A program made the translations under genes and the position numbers. From positions 806,001-870,000 of the forward strand of contig OZ244774.1 in the NCBI GenBank assembly GCA_965219485.1: DNA of 64,000 bases, given 5' to 3'. The DNA is from UBA8337 sp937907245. Lineage in GTDB: Bacteria > Pseudomonadota > Alphaproteobacteria > RS24. Below, one piece after another: positions 7,459 through 15,589 of this stretch (positions are counted from its first letter, which is position 1; each line of letters starts with the position of its first letter). Under the pieces are notes generated by a model. That model was not told the origin of the DNA. It ran no database searches and was given only the letters and a program-made list of their open reading frames with translations.

Positions 7459-9588
7459 GTGCGTAGTAGCAAAGCCTATGTAGGCTCTAAATATATAAAA
7501 TTGGCAGCTTTTTTTCGCGCTTTGCCTAACGGTTTGCAAAAAGCAGAGCTATGTTTTCGCGGGCTTTTGTTGGCCGGGGCGGTTCCTTTGGTTTTGGCCT
7601 TGGCGGCTTGCGGGGGCGGCAAGTCAAAATCAAGCCCTAGCCCTCCAGTGCCGCCAAAAGCTTCCGCTACGGTTGAGGTGCATCTGCCGCCAGTGCCTGC
7701 CGGATGGCAAACGAACCGCAAAGTTTGGGCGGCTTCGTCTGAGTTTCAGGGGCAAGCCGGGCTTGCCACCATCCACGCAGATTACGCTTATGCCAAGGCC
7801 ATTACGGGCCAGGGGATTACCATCGGCTTTATCGATACAGGGTTAAATACCTCGCATTCTGAGTTTAGCGGCAAGACCATCGCCTTAAATGACCGCTCGG
7901 GCTTAAGCAGCCTTAACAATACGCAATTGAAACACGGAACTGGCGTTGCCTCCATTGCATTGGGCGCGCGGGGGCGAGGTGGCGCCATGCATGGGGTGGC
8001 CTTTAACGCCAACCCTGCCATGTGGAGCTTACAGCTAGACGGCGGGTATTTGACGGTGAACGACACAATTTTGAGCGCAGCGACACGCGCGCTAGAAGGG
8101 GCTGGCGCGCGAATTATCAATCAAAGTTGGGGCTATAATTCCACCCTCGACCCAGACCTTATCGCTAGTCAAAATAGTTTTTTGAGCCACAGCTATGGTG
8201 GTTTCTTAGCCCAAATGCGCGGTGGCAAAGCCATACATGTTTGGGCAGCGGGCAATGATGGCGAAGCGCAAGTTTCCGTATCGGCAGCTTGGCCGATTAT
8301 ATTTCCAGAGCTGGCAGGCTACGCCATCGCTGTAGCAGCCCTAGATGCCAATGGCACGATAGGGCGCCAAACCAATCATTGCGGCGCGGCCCGCGATCAC
8401 TGTCTTACAGCCCCGGGCGGGGTCGCCGCTGGCAAAAGCGCATATACTGTTTTAGCGCAAGCCGGCGGCGGATACCGCTCTGGATATGGCACCAGTTATG
8501 CCGCCCCTTTTGTGTCGGGTGTGTTGGCCTTAATGATGCAGGCCTACGGCGAGCAGCTGACTTTGCGCGAGTATACGGCTCGGCTTTTGGGCACGGCCAA
8601 TAAGTCTGGCATCTATGCGGATGCGTCTATTTACGGCCAAGGCTTAGTTGATGTGGAAGCGGCCTTGGCGCCCTATGGAGACACGCATATTCCTTTACCG
8701 GCTGGCGGTGTGGCAGGGCCATCGGATACGAGAATTACCGATGGCGAGTTGCCGAGAGAGCTTTGGGAACGATTAAAACAAGAAAAAATTATCGTTCTCG
8801 ACGCGTTGGACACGCCCTTTGAAACGTCACTGCTGCGTCCTGAAGTAAAACTAAAAGACGTTGCGCCAGCTAAATGGCTCCACTCTGAAGCCTCTCAAAC
8901 TTCTGGCACGGTTCCATCGGCACATCCTTTTTTGGCTAGCTTTGTTGGCGTCAAAAAACCGTCGGCCCAATCCCAAGCCGGCACGTGGAATGTTTTGGGG
9001 TTACGATTGCAACAGCCCCGCCAAAGCCGAACCACACCCGTCTATTCAGGGGTTGGGTTTGCGGCGCGTCGGGCCCTGCTAAATCAAACGGGGTATCTTG
9101 AGTTGGGGCTCGTCGCCGAACAAGAAAGTCTGATGGCTTCGGCCGGGGAAGGGGGATTAAAGTTTGGCCCCGCCTATAGTGGTTTGGTCTCGCTGCGTCG
9201 GCAGGTGCAGTTTGGCCAACATGTGCTTCACTTTGATGCCCATCTCAGCCTCAGCCAAATGCACGGCGGGGGAGATAGCTTAGTGTTGGGCAGCACACGA
9301 GCGGTAGCCACCTCTTGGGGCTTGGCTTGGAATTATGATCGATTGCGGTTCTCGGTTCGCCAACCAACCTATTTTGAGGCGGGAGCGTTAAACCTGTCCT
9401 TGCCTTACCGAAGAATGGCGGGCGGGGGTGTTTTATTTCGGCGTGAAAAGTTTCCCATGCAGGCCACCCAACGCCCGCTGGAGATGGCGGTCATGCGCAT
9501 GTCGCAAAGCTATCAATTTGGCCTCAAGCTGGAGAAGCAAGCCGGGCTTGGCCGCGAGGTAAAGCTTGGGTTTGTGAAACGATTTTAA
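7459..9588 (+). CDS. Subtilisin-like (S8) serine protease lipoprotein with a C-terminal beta-rich region
   Basis: This 709-residue predicted secreted protease starts with a long basic leader, a hydrophobic stretch and a lipobox LAAC with Cys51, then a Gly/Ser/Pro-rich linker. The S8 catalytic residues are visible: Asp126 (IDTGLN), His159 (KHGTGVAS), oxyanion Asn266 (AAGNDG) and Ser346 (GTSYAAP). After about residue 400 the sequence turns into alternating strands and ends LGFVKRF. The terminal Phe is reminiscent of an outer-membrane beta-barrel. The start is GTG and no strong ribosome site is seen, so the N-terminus is uncertain. The last 4 bases overlap the hemB stop on the other strand. Confidence 0.87.
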   Translation: MRSSKAYVGSKYIKLAAFFRALPNGLQKAELCFRGLLLAGAVPLVLALAACGGGKSKSSPSPPVPPKASATVEVHLPPVPAGWQTNRKVWAASSEFQGQAGLATIHADYAYAKAITGQGITIGFIDTGLNTSHSEFSGKTIALNDRSGLSSLNNTQLKHGTGVASIALGARGRGGAMHGVAFNANPAMWSLQLDGGYLTVNDTILSAATRALEGAGARIINQSWGYNSTLDPDLIASQNSFLSHSYGGFLAQMRGGKAIHVWAAGNDGEAQVSVSAAWPIIFPELAGYAIAVAALDANGTIGRQTNHCGAARDHCLTAPGGVAAGKSAYTVLAQAGGGYRSGYGTSYAAPFVSGVLALMMQAYGEQLTLREYTARLLGTANKSGIYADASIYGQGLVDVEAALAPYGDTHIPLPAGGVAGPSDTRITDGELPRELWERLKQEKIIVLDALDTPFETSLLRPEVKLKDVAPAKWLHSEASQTSGTVPSAHPFLASFVGVKKPSAQSQAGTWNVLGLRLQQPRQSRTTPVYSGVGFAARRALLNQTGYLELGLVAEQESLMASAGEGGLKFGPAYSGLVSLRRQVQFGQHVLHFDAHLSLSQMHGGGDSLVLGSTRAVATSWGLAWNYDRLRFSVRQPTYFEAGALNLSLPYRRMAGGGVLFRREKFPMQATQRPLEMAVMRMSQSYQFGLKLEKQAGLGREVKLGFVKRF

Positions 9589-10595
9589 TCGTTCAATAGT
9601 TTGGCAGCGTCCAAAGCAAAATAGCTCAACACGCCATCGGCTCCGGCGCGTTTAAACGACATTAGGCTTTCCAAAATAACCCGATCGCGGTCGAGCCAGT
9701 TTTGCTCAATGGCGCCGGCCAACATGGCGTATTCGCCAGATACTTGATACGCGAAAGTCGGCACGCTGAATTGTTTTTTACACGCCGCCACGATGTCGAG
9801 ATACGGCATTCCTGGTTTGACCATCACCATGTCGGCGCCCTCAGAAATATCTAGCGCAATTTCTTGCATCGCTTCATCTGTATTGGCGGGGTTCATTTGA
9901 TAGGTTTTCTTATCGCCCTTCAAACGGTCGCCTGAACCTACGGCTTCGCGAAAAGGCCCGTAGAACGCCGAGGCGTATTTGGCGCTATAGGCCATGATTA
10001 ACGTGTCGTGATTGCCGCTAGATTCCAATTCCTTGCGGATGGCCCCAATACGCCCATCCATCATATCGGAAGGGGCGATAATATCGCAGCCGGCTGCCAC
10101 TTGGTTCAGCGTTTGCCCGACCAAAATATCGACCGTGGCATCGTTTAAAATTGTCTCGCCGTCCAACAGGCCGTCATGGCCGTGGTCGGTATAGGGGTCG
10201 AGGGCGACGTCGCATAGAATGCCAATCTCAGGCACCGCGTCTTTTATGGCGCGGGTGGCGCGGCAAACGAGGTTATCGGGATTTAAGGCTTCGTGCCCGT
10301 CGTCGGTGCGCGCGTGGGCGGGCGTGTTGGGAAATAAAGCAATAACGGGAATGCCAAGGCTGGCGGCCTGTTTGGCAGCGGCCACGGCAAGGTCGATACT
10401 CATGCGCAAAACGCCCGGCATGGAGGCCACGCTTTGCGTCTCATTTTCGCCTTCGATGAGAAAAATCGGCCAAATTAAATCTGCCACGCTGAGGCTTGTT
10501 TCGCCGACCAAACGGCGCGACCAATCGGCTTGGCGCAAACGGCGCATTCGGGTCGCGGGGAACTGGCGTTGCATCATCTCAAAACTCTCTCTCAT
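9585..10595 (-). CDS. hemB: Delta-aminolevulinic acid dehydratase (porphobilinogen synthase)
   Basis: This enzyme condenses two 5-aminolevulinate molecules to porphobilinogen in haem synthesis. The 336-residue protein has both active-site lysines: K206 (YSAKYASAFYGPFREA) and the Schiff-base K260 (MVMVKPGMPYLD). The metal-site segment reads CDVALDPYTDHGHDG, with Asp/Ala in place of the cysteine triad of zinc enzymes, so it should be a Mg-type enzyme as is common in alphaproteobacteria. GGGAG precedes the ATG. Its tail overlaps the protease gene by 4 bases. Confidence 0.96.
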   Translation of the reverse strand: MRESFEMMQRQFPATRMRRLRQADWSRRLVGETSLSVADLIWPIFLIEGENETQSVASMPGVLRMSIDLAVAAAKQAASLGIPVIALFPNTPAHARTDDGHEALNPDNLVCRATRAIKDAVPEIGILCDVALDPYTDHGHDGLLDGETILNDATVDILVGQTLNQVAAGCDIIAPSDMMDGRIGAIRKELESSGNHDTLIMAYSAKYASAFYGPFREAVGSGDRLKGDKKTYQMNPANTDEAMQEIALDISEGADMVMVKPGMPYLDIVAACKKQFSVPTFAYQVSGEYAMLAGAIEQNWLDRDRVILESLMSFKRAGADGVLSYFALDAAKLLND

Positions 10596-10714
10596 TTATG
10601 TCTCCCTACATAGCGTGACTATAGCCTTGGGGCAAGATTGGCGTTATCTTGCGTCAAATCTTGTATGGCATGCGAAAGCGCGGCATAAAGAGGCTCAAGT
10701 TTAGGGGGATTACC

Positions 10715-11842
10715 ATGTTAGATGAACACCAAGTTGCCATTCAAGATATGGCGCGTGGCTTTGCCGCCGAGCAATTAGCGCCCTTTGCAAAACAATGGGA
10801 CGAGGAAAAGTATTTTCCGGTCGATACGCTACGGGAAATGGCACAGCTTGGTTTTGCGGGTATTTATCTCCAAGAAGAACATGGCGGCTCGGGTCTATCG
10901 CGGTTTGAAGCCGCGCTGATTTTTGAAGCGCTTTCGGGCGGCTGCACCTCGACCGCGGCCTTCATGACCATTCACAATATGGCGAGCTGGATGGTCGATA
11001 GTTTCGGCACGGCTGAACAGCGCGCCAAATATGTGCCGCAACTAACTTCCATGGAAAAAATTGCCAGCTATTGTTTGACCGAGCCGGGCTCGGGCTCAGA
11101 TGCGGGCGCCATGCGCAGCCGCGCCGTGCGCGATGGCGACCATTATGTTTTGAACGGCTCCAAGGCGTTTATCTCGGGCGCAGGTGTTTCGGATATTTAT
11201 GTGGCGATGGTTCGCACAGGCGACGATGGCCCCAAAGGGGTGTCGTGCTTTATCATTGAAAAAGATACGCCGGGGCTGTCTTTCGGGGCCAATGAAAAGA
11301 AAATGGGCTGGCACAGTCAGCCAACCGCGCAAGTGATTTTCGAAGACTGCCGCGTGCCGGTGGAAAACCGTATTGGCGAAGAGGGCGAAGGTTTTAAATT
11401 CGCCATGATGGGGCTAGATGGCGGACGCCTCAACATTGCCGCCTGCTCGTTGGGCACGGCCCAAAGCGCCTATGAAAAGGCCGTCGATTATGCCAAAGAC
11501 CGCGAACAATTCGGCCATTCGATTGCTGAATTTCAAGCCATTCAATTTAAATTAGCCGATATGGCTACCGACTTGGAAGCAGCTCGCCTGATGCTTTATC
11601 ACGCGGCCAAAAACCTCGATGCGGGCGACCCGAGCAAAACGCGAAAATCGGCCATGGCCAAGCGCTTTGTTACGGATAGTTGTTTTCAGGTGGCCAATGA
11701 AGCGCTGCAAATTCATGGCGGCTATGGCTATCTGGCGGATTATGAGATTGAACGCATGGTACGAGATTTGCGCGTCCATCAAATTCTTGAAGGCACCAAT
11801 GAAATTATGCGCGTTATCATTGCGCGCGATATTTTAAAGTAG
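10715..11842 (+). CDS. Acyl-CoA dehydrogenase, probably isobutyryl-CoA dehydrogenase
   Basis: This FAD enzyme oxidises an acyl-CoA to its enoyl-CoA. The ATG at 10715 is chosen because AGGGGGATT lies just upstream; a longer frame from 10649 adds residues not typical of the family. The 375-residue protein shows YCLTEPGSGSDAG (FAD-binding), GHSIAEFQAIQFKLADM, LQIHGGYGYL and the catalytic Glu359 in LEGTNEI. It is followed 4 bases later by 3-hydroxyisobutyryl-CoA hydrolase and then mmsB. This points to the valine pathway (isobutyryl-CoA to methacrylyl-CoA), as for human ACAD8. The substrate is inferred from context. Confidence 0.92.
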   Translation: MLDEHQVAIQDMARGFAAEQLAPFAKQWDEEKYFPVDTLREMAQLGFAGIYLQEEHGGSGLSRFEAALIFEALSGGCTSTAAFMTIHNMASWMVDSFGTAEQRAKYVPQLTSMEKIASYCLTEPGSGSDAGAMRSRAVRDGDHYVLNGSKAFISGAGVSDIYVAMVRTGDDGPKGVSCFIIEKDTPGLSFGANEKKMGWHSQPTAQVIFEDCRVPVENRIGEEGEGFKFAMMGLDGGRLNIAACSLGTAQSAYEKAVDYAKDREQFGHSIAEFQAIQFKLADMATDLEAARLMLYHAAKNLDAGDPSKTRKSAMAKRFVTDSCFQVANEALQIHGGYGYLADYEIERMVRDLRVHQILEGTNEIMRVIIARDILK

Positions 11843-11846
11843 ATCC

Positions 11847-12878
11847 ATGACCTCTGAAGTAATTTTTGAAACGCGCGGAAAAAGCGGCGTCATTACCCTC
11901 AATCGGCCCGAAGCCCTAAACGCTTTAACGCTGAATATGGTGCGGCTCATCAAGCCTGTTTTGGCGCAATGGGCACAAGACGACGATATTGAAAATATTG
12001 TCATTGAGGGCGCTGGCGAGAAGGGCTTTTGCGCCGGCGGCGATATTCGTGCTTTGCATGATTGGGGCAAATCTGGCGCGCCCGAGGCAACCGGATTTTA
12101 CCGCGAAGAATATCAGCTCAATCATATGATTAAGCATTTCCCCAAACCTTATATCGCGCTCATCGATGGCATCACCATGGGCGGCGGTGTAGGGGTATCT
12201 GTGCATGGTCGCTATCGTGTGGCCAGCCCACGCACCTTGTTTGCCATGCCCGAAAGCGGCATTGGGCTTTTGCCAGATGTTGGCGGCACGTATTTTTTGC
12301 CTCGCTTGGCAGGGGAAACCGGTGCTTGGTTGGTGCTAACGGGCGCGCGACTAAAAGCCGGCGATGCTTTTGCCGCTGGCGTGGCGTCGCATTATATGGC
12401 GTCGGAAGCGTTGGAAAACCTGAAAGCTGATTTGGCCGAAGGCGGCGATGTAGAAGCTATTTTGGACGCTCATCATCAAGCGCCAGACGGGGTTACGTTG
12501 CCAGACCAACAAGGCGATATCGACCGCTTGTTCCAAGGCCAAAGCGTGCTGGAAATTCTGGCTGCGCTAGACGCGGATGCGAGCGAATGGGCCCAGAAAC
12601 AAGCCAAGGCCGTGCGCTCTAAATCGCCTACCAGTGCGGCCGTGGCCTTGCGCCAAATGCGCGAGGGAATACACGCTGATTTCGACGACTGCCTTCGTAT
12701 CGAGATGCGTGCGGTTACCCGAATTATGGCCCTTGGCGATTTTTATGAAGGCGTGCGGGCGACGATTATCGAGAAAGATGGTGCCCCCGTCTGGTCGCCT
12801 GCCACGCATGAGGCGGTTACACGCCAGCAAATAGATGACATTTTCGCGCCTCTGGGCGACGCTGAATTGCAGTTTTAA
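11847..12878 (+). CDS. 3-hydroxyisobutyryl-CoA hydrolase
   Basis: This crotonase-fold thioesterase releases free 3-hydroxyisobutyrate in valine breakdown. The 343-residue length and the long C-terminal extension separate it from simple enoyl-CoA hydratases. The oxyanion-hole motif GFCAGGDIRAL is at 60-70, MGGGVGVSVHGRYRVAS at 111-127, and the catalytic region FAMPESGIGLLPDVGGTYFL carries Glu136 and Asp144, as in the HIBCH family. It lies between the acyl-CoA dehydrogenase and mmsB, which supplies the next step. The preceding enoyl-CoA hydratase step is not encoded here. Confidence 0.92.
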   Translation: MTSEVIFETRGKSGVITLNRPEALNALTLNMVRLIKPVLAQWAQDDDIENIVIEGAGEKGFCAGGDIRALHDWGKSGAPEATGFYREEYQLNHMIKHFPKPYIALIDGITMGGGVGVSVHGRYRVASPRTLFAMPESGIGLLPDVGGTYFLPRLAGETGAWLVLTGARLKAGDAFAAGVASHYMASEALENLKADLAEGGDVEAILDAHHQAPDGVTLPDQQGDIDRLFQGQSVLEILAALDADASEWAQKQAKAVRSKSPTSAAVALRQMREGIHADFDDCLRIEMRAVTRIMALGDFYEGVRATIIEKDGAPVWSPATHEAVTRQQIDDIFAPLGDAELQF

Positions 12879-12892
12879 AAGGGGATAAAATT

Positions 12893-13780
12893 ATGAGCCG
12901 CATTGGGTTTATTGGATTGGGCAATATGGGGCTTCCCATGGCCATCAACCTAGCCGCAGACCATGACGTCATCGGCTTTGATTTATCGCCCGACGCAAAA
13001 GCTGCTTTAGCGGCGGCTGGAGGAGCGGCGGCCGAGACGATTGAGCAAGCGGTTGCACAAGCCGATGTAGTGGTCTCTATGCTGCCCGCAGGCAAGCATG
13101 TCGAGAGCGTGTACTTAGAAGACACCGGTGTTCTTGCCCACGCGAAAGCCGGCACTTTGCTGATCGACAGCTCGACCATTGATGTCGATACAGCGCGCAA
13201 GGTTTCTGCTGCCGCGCAAGCGGCTGGGTTCTCGATGGTGGATGCACCGGTATCTGGCGGCGTCGGCGGTGCTAGGGGTGGCACGCTAACTTTCATGGTC
13301 GGCGGCTCGCCAGAGGGCTTTGCGGCGGCCAAGCCTTACTTAGATATTATGGGTAAGAATATTTTTCACGCAGGCGGGGCAGGCAATGGGCAAGTGGCTA
13401 AAATTTGCAATAATATGCTGCTTGGCATTTCCATGGTTGGCACGGCCGAGGCCTTCATGTTGGGCGAAAAGCTGGGTCTCGATGCGCAAACATTATTTGA
13501 TATTTCAGCCACGGCGTCTGGCCAATGCTGGTCGATGACCAGCTATTGCCCCGTGCCTGGCCCTGTGCCGACGAGCCCAGCCAATAATGACTATCAGGCG
13601 GGATTTGCTGCGGCCATGATGTTGAAAGATTTAGGACTGGCGCAAGAGGCCTCCAGCAGTGCCGATTGTGAGACGCCGATGGGCCAACGCGCCATGCAGC
13701 TTTACACGCAAATGGCAGAGAAAGGCGAGGGCGAGCTCGACTTCTCTGGCATTATTAAAATGCTGCGGGGTGACTTTTAG
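12893..13780 (+). CDS. mmsB: 3-hydroxyisobutyrate dehydrogenase
   Basis: This enzyme oxidises 3-hydroxyisobutyrate to methylmalonate semialdehyde with NAD+. The 295-residue protein has G8-L-G-N-M-G13, VDAPVSGGVGGARGGTLTFMVGG (116-138), the catalytic Lys170 in GQVAKICNN, and the MmsB-type stretch GQCWSMTSYCPVPGPVPTSPANNDY near 215-240 that marks true 3-hydroxyisobutyrate dehydrogenases. GGGGAT lies upstream of the ATG. As the third gene of the operon it completes the run from isobutyryl-CoA. Its stop shares 4 bases with the converging DUF1295 gene. Confidence 0.95.
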   Translation: MSRIGFIGLGNMGLPMAINLAADHDVIGFDLSPDAKAALAAAGGAAAETIEQAVAQADVVVSMLPAGKHVESVYLEDTGVLAHAKAGTLLIDSSTIDVDTARKVSAAAQAAGFSMVDAPVSGGVGGARGGTLTFMVGGSPEGFAAAKPYLDIMGKNIFHAGGAGNGQVAKICNNMLLGISMVGTAEAFMLGEKLGLDAQTLFDISATASGQCWSMTSYCPVPGPVPTSPANNDYQAGFAAAMMLKDLGLAQEASSSADCETPMGQRAMQLYTQMAEKGEGELDFSGIIKMLRGDF

Positions 13781-14568
13781 CCGAAGATTTTAGGCACGAA
13801 CCGATTGGTGCGTTGCATATATTCGGTATAGCCAGGCTTCTTTTTCAAACGATACTCAAGCAAGTCTGCGCCCGAGACTTTGACCAAAAGATAGTTCATC
13901 GTCAGCGGGGCAAAAATCGTCCAAATTGCTTCGGGCGTGGCCGCGACGACGGCCGCATAAATGCCCCACCAAAATAACGCGTCGCCAAAGTAATTTGGAT
14001 GGCGGGTGCGTTTCCACCAACCGCTGTCTAGCAGCTCGCCTTTTTTGGCATTCGCGCGAAATTTAGTGAGTTGAATATCGGCCATGCTTTCCATGTAAAG
14101 TCCGCCCAAAGCGACCACCAGAAATACTATCGTTAGACCCGGCAAAGCGGCAGGGCCCCCAAAATAAAACGCGGCCATAAATGGCATAGAGACCAGCCAC
14201 ATCAGCAGGCCTTGGAATAGAAATACGATGTAGATGCTGCGCCACCAAAAAGAGCTGCCGTGTTTTTTCCGCATCGCTTGATACCGGTAATCTTCTTCTG
14301 CTTCCTTGCGCCACCGAATAAGCAAATGAAGAAACAAACGCACGCCCCAAGCGATAACCGCCAGGCCCGTAGCTATGGCCAGCGGGCTTAAGGCCTCACT
14401 GCTCAGCAGCGTGGTTAGGGCAATGAGCGCGTAGCCCAAGCCCCAAAACATATCAATAATACCAGCATCGCGAAGCACGACACTAGCCACCCAAACGCAC
14501 GTTAGCATTACAACTATCGTAGCGGCGCCCATCAAAAAGGGACTTGCAGTTATCATTTCAATCATCAT
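13777..14568 (-). CDS. DUF1295 family membrane protein (steroid 5-alpha-reductase-like)
   Basis: This 263-residue polytopic membrane protein has about six hydrophobic segments. The DUF1295 signature is a C-terminal LLDSGWWKRTRHPNYFGDALFWWGIY, resembling the NADPH-binding end of steroid reductases and isoprenylcysteine methyltransferases, followed by YLLVKVSGADLLE and a final GYTEYMQRTNRFVPK. The reaction is not known for the bacterial family. The gene is monocistronic and converges on mmsB with a 4-base overlap. Confidence 0.9.
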   Translation of the reverse strand: MMIEMITASPFLMGAATIVVMLTCVWVASVVLRDAGIIDMFWGLGYALIALTTLLSSEALSPLAIATGLAVIAWGVRLFLHLLIRWRKEAEEDYRYQAMRKKHGSSFWWRSIYIVFLFQGLLMWLVSMPFMAAFYFGGPAALPGLTIVFLVVALGGLYMESMADIQLTKFRANAKKGELLDSGWWKRTRHPNYFGDALFWWGIYAAVVAATPEAIWTIFAPLTMNYLLVKVSGADLLEYRLKKKPGYTEYMQRTNRFVPKIFG

Positions 14569-14596
14569 GCTGCAAAGCTAGTTTGATTTTGTTTCT

Positions 14597-14656
14597 ATGT
14601 CAGTAAATATGTCAGTAAATAAGTCAGCAAATAAGTCAGCAAATTAAGTCAGTAAT
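14597..14656. repeat. Five tandem 12-base repeats (NNGTCAGYAAAT)
   Basis: Two copies of ATGTCAGTAAAT and two of AAGTCAGCAAAT lie head to tail from 14597 to 14644, followed by a degenerate fifth copy (AAGTCAGTAAT). They fill the divergent gap between the DUF1295 gene and the glycerophosphodiesterase gene. They could be iterated operator sites or slippage repeats. Confidence 0.8.
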
Positions 14657-14679
14657 TTTGTGAGAGATATGACAGCGAT

Positions 14680-15456
14680 ATGACGATACGACCCAAAGCG
14701 GAATATGCCTATTTAGACCATGACGGCGTTTTGGCCTTCGCCCATCGCGGCGGAGACAGAGTGGCGCCGGAAAATACACTGGCCGCCTTTCAAGATGCCG
14801 TCGACCAGGGCTACCGATATTTAGAAACCGATGTCCATGCCTCCGCCGACGGCGTCGTCTATGCGTTTCACGATGACGACTTACAACGCATGGTCGGCGA
14901 GCCCGTGGCTATCAGCACACTCAACGCCGAACAAATAGATGCGCTTCGCCTAGAAGGCGGCCACGCTATTCCGCGCATGGCCGATTTGTTTGAGGCTTTT
15001 CCAGAGGCGCGTTTTAATATTGATGCGAAAGCTTGGCCAGTGGTCCAGCCACTATGTGATTTGGTGCAAAACACCAAGACCCAAGAGCGAATATGCGTCG
15101 GGTCGTTTTCCGATGCTCGTATTCAGGCCGTGCGCAAGCAGCTTGGTGACGTTTGCCATAGCCATGGGCCACTGGCGGCGGCGCGGTTTCGGTTGGCAGC
15201 GCTCACGCGAATTCCGGTTTCCTTTACCCAAGGTGCGGCGCAATTGCCGGTTCGCCAAGCTGGTATGCCCATGGTCACCAAAGCCTCGGTGGCTTATGCG
15301 CATAAGTGCGGACTGCAGGTGCATGTTTGGACGATCAATTGCGAATCAACCATGCATAAATTGCTCGATATGGGCGTGGATGGATTAATGACCGATGACT
15401 GTGCGCTGTTAAAACGTGTTTTGGTGGCGCGCAATCTCTGGGCATCAGGGCACTAA
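14680..15456 (+). CDS. ugpQ: Glycerophosphodiester phosphodiesterase
   Basis: This enzyme hydrolyses glycerophosphodiesters to glycerol-3-phosphate and an alcohol, recycling phospholipid head groups. The 258-residue protein has the family metal/catalytic residues: HRGGDRVAPENTLAAF near 22-37, YLETDVHASADGVVYAFHDDDLQRM near 48-72, and FNIDAKAW near 109. The C-terminal half has the TIM-barrel end VHVWTINCESTMHKLLDMGVDGLMTDD. There is no signal peptide, so it should be cytoplasmic. The ATG lies in a repeat-rich leader with only a weak ribosome site. Confidence 0.92.
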   Translation: MTIRPKAEYAYLDHDGVLAFAHRGGDRVAPENTLAAFQDAVDQGYRYLETDVHASADGVVYAFHDDDLQRMVGEPVAISTLNAEQIDALRLEGGHAIPRMADLFEAFPEARFNIDAKAWPVVQPLCDLVQNTKTQERICVGSFSDARIQAVRKQLGDVCHSHGPLAAARFRLAALTRIPVSFTQGAAQLPVRQAGMPMVTKASVAYAHKCGLQVHVWTINCESTMHKLLDMGVDGLMTDDCALLKRVLVARNLWASGH

Positions 15457-15542
15457 GCATCTGATTTTCGAGACGAACTTGTGAATGAAATAAGACTGCG
15501 GCGAGATGGCCGCTCTCGCGTGTTGGTTCGACTTGCTGATTG

Positions 15543-15577
15543 TGCTACATCCAGTGCAAATCAAATGTGTTGTAGCA
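15543..15577 (+). promoter_or_regulatory. Inverted repeat in the glyA leader
   Basis: TGCTACA (15543-15549) and TGTAGCA (15571-15577) can form a 7-pair stem with a 21-base loop, ending just before the AGGAAG ribosome site of glyA. It may affect glyA expression or bind a regulator. No known riboswitch is recognised. Confidence 0.35.
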
Positions 15578-15589
15578 ATAGGAAGACAG

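Noticed and set aside
12817..13332. 171-codon frame on the minus strand
   Set aside because: It is antisense to the mmsB start and end of the hydrolase gene; Ala/Ser/Pro-rich shadow.
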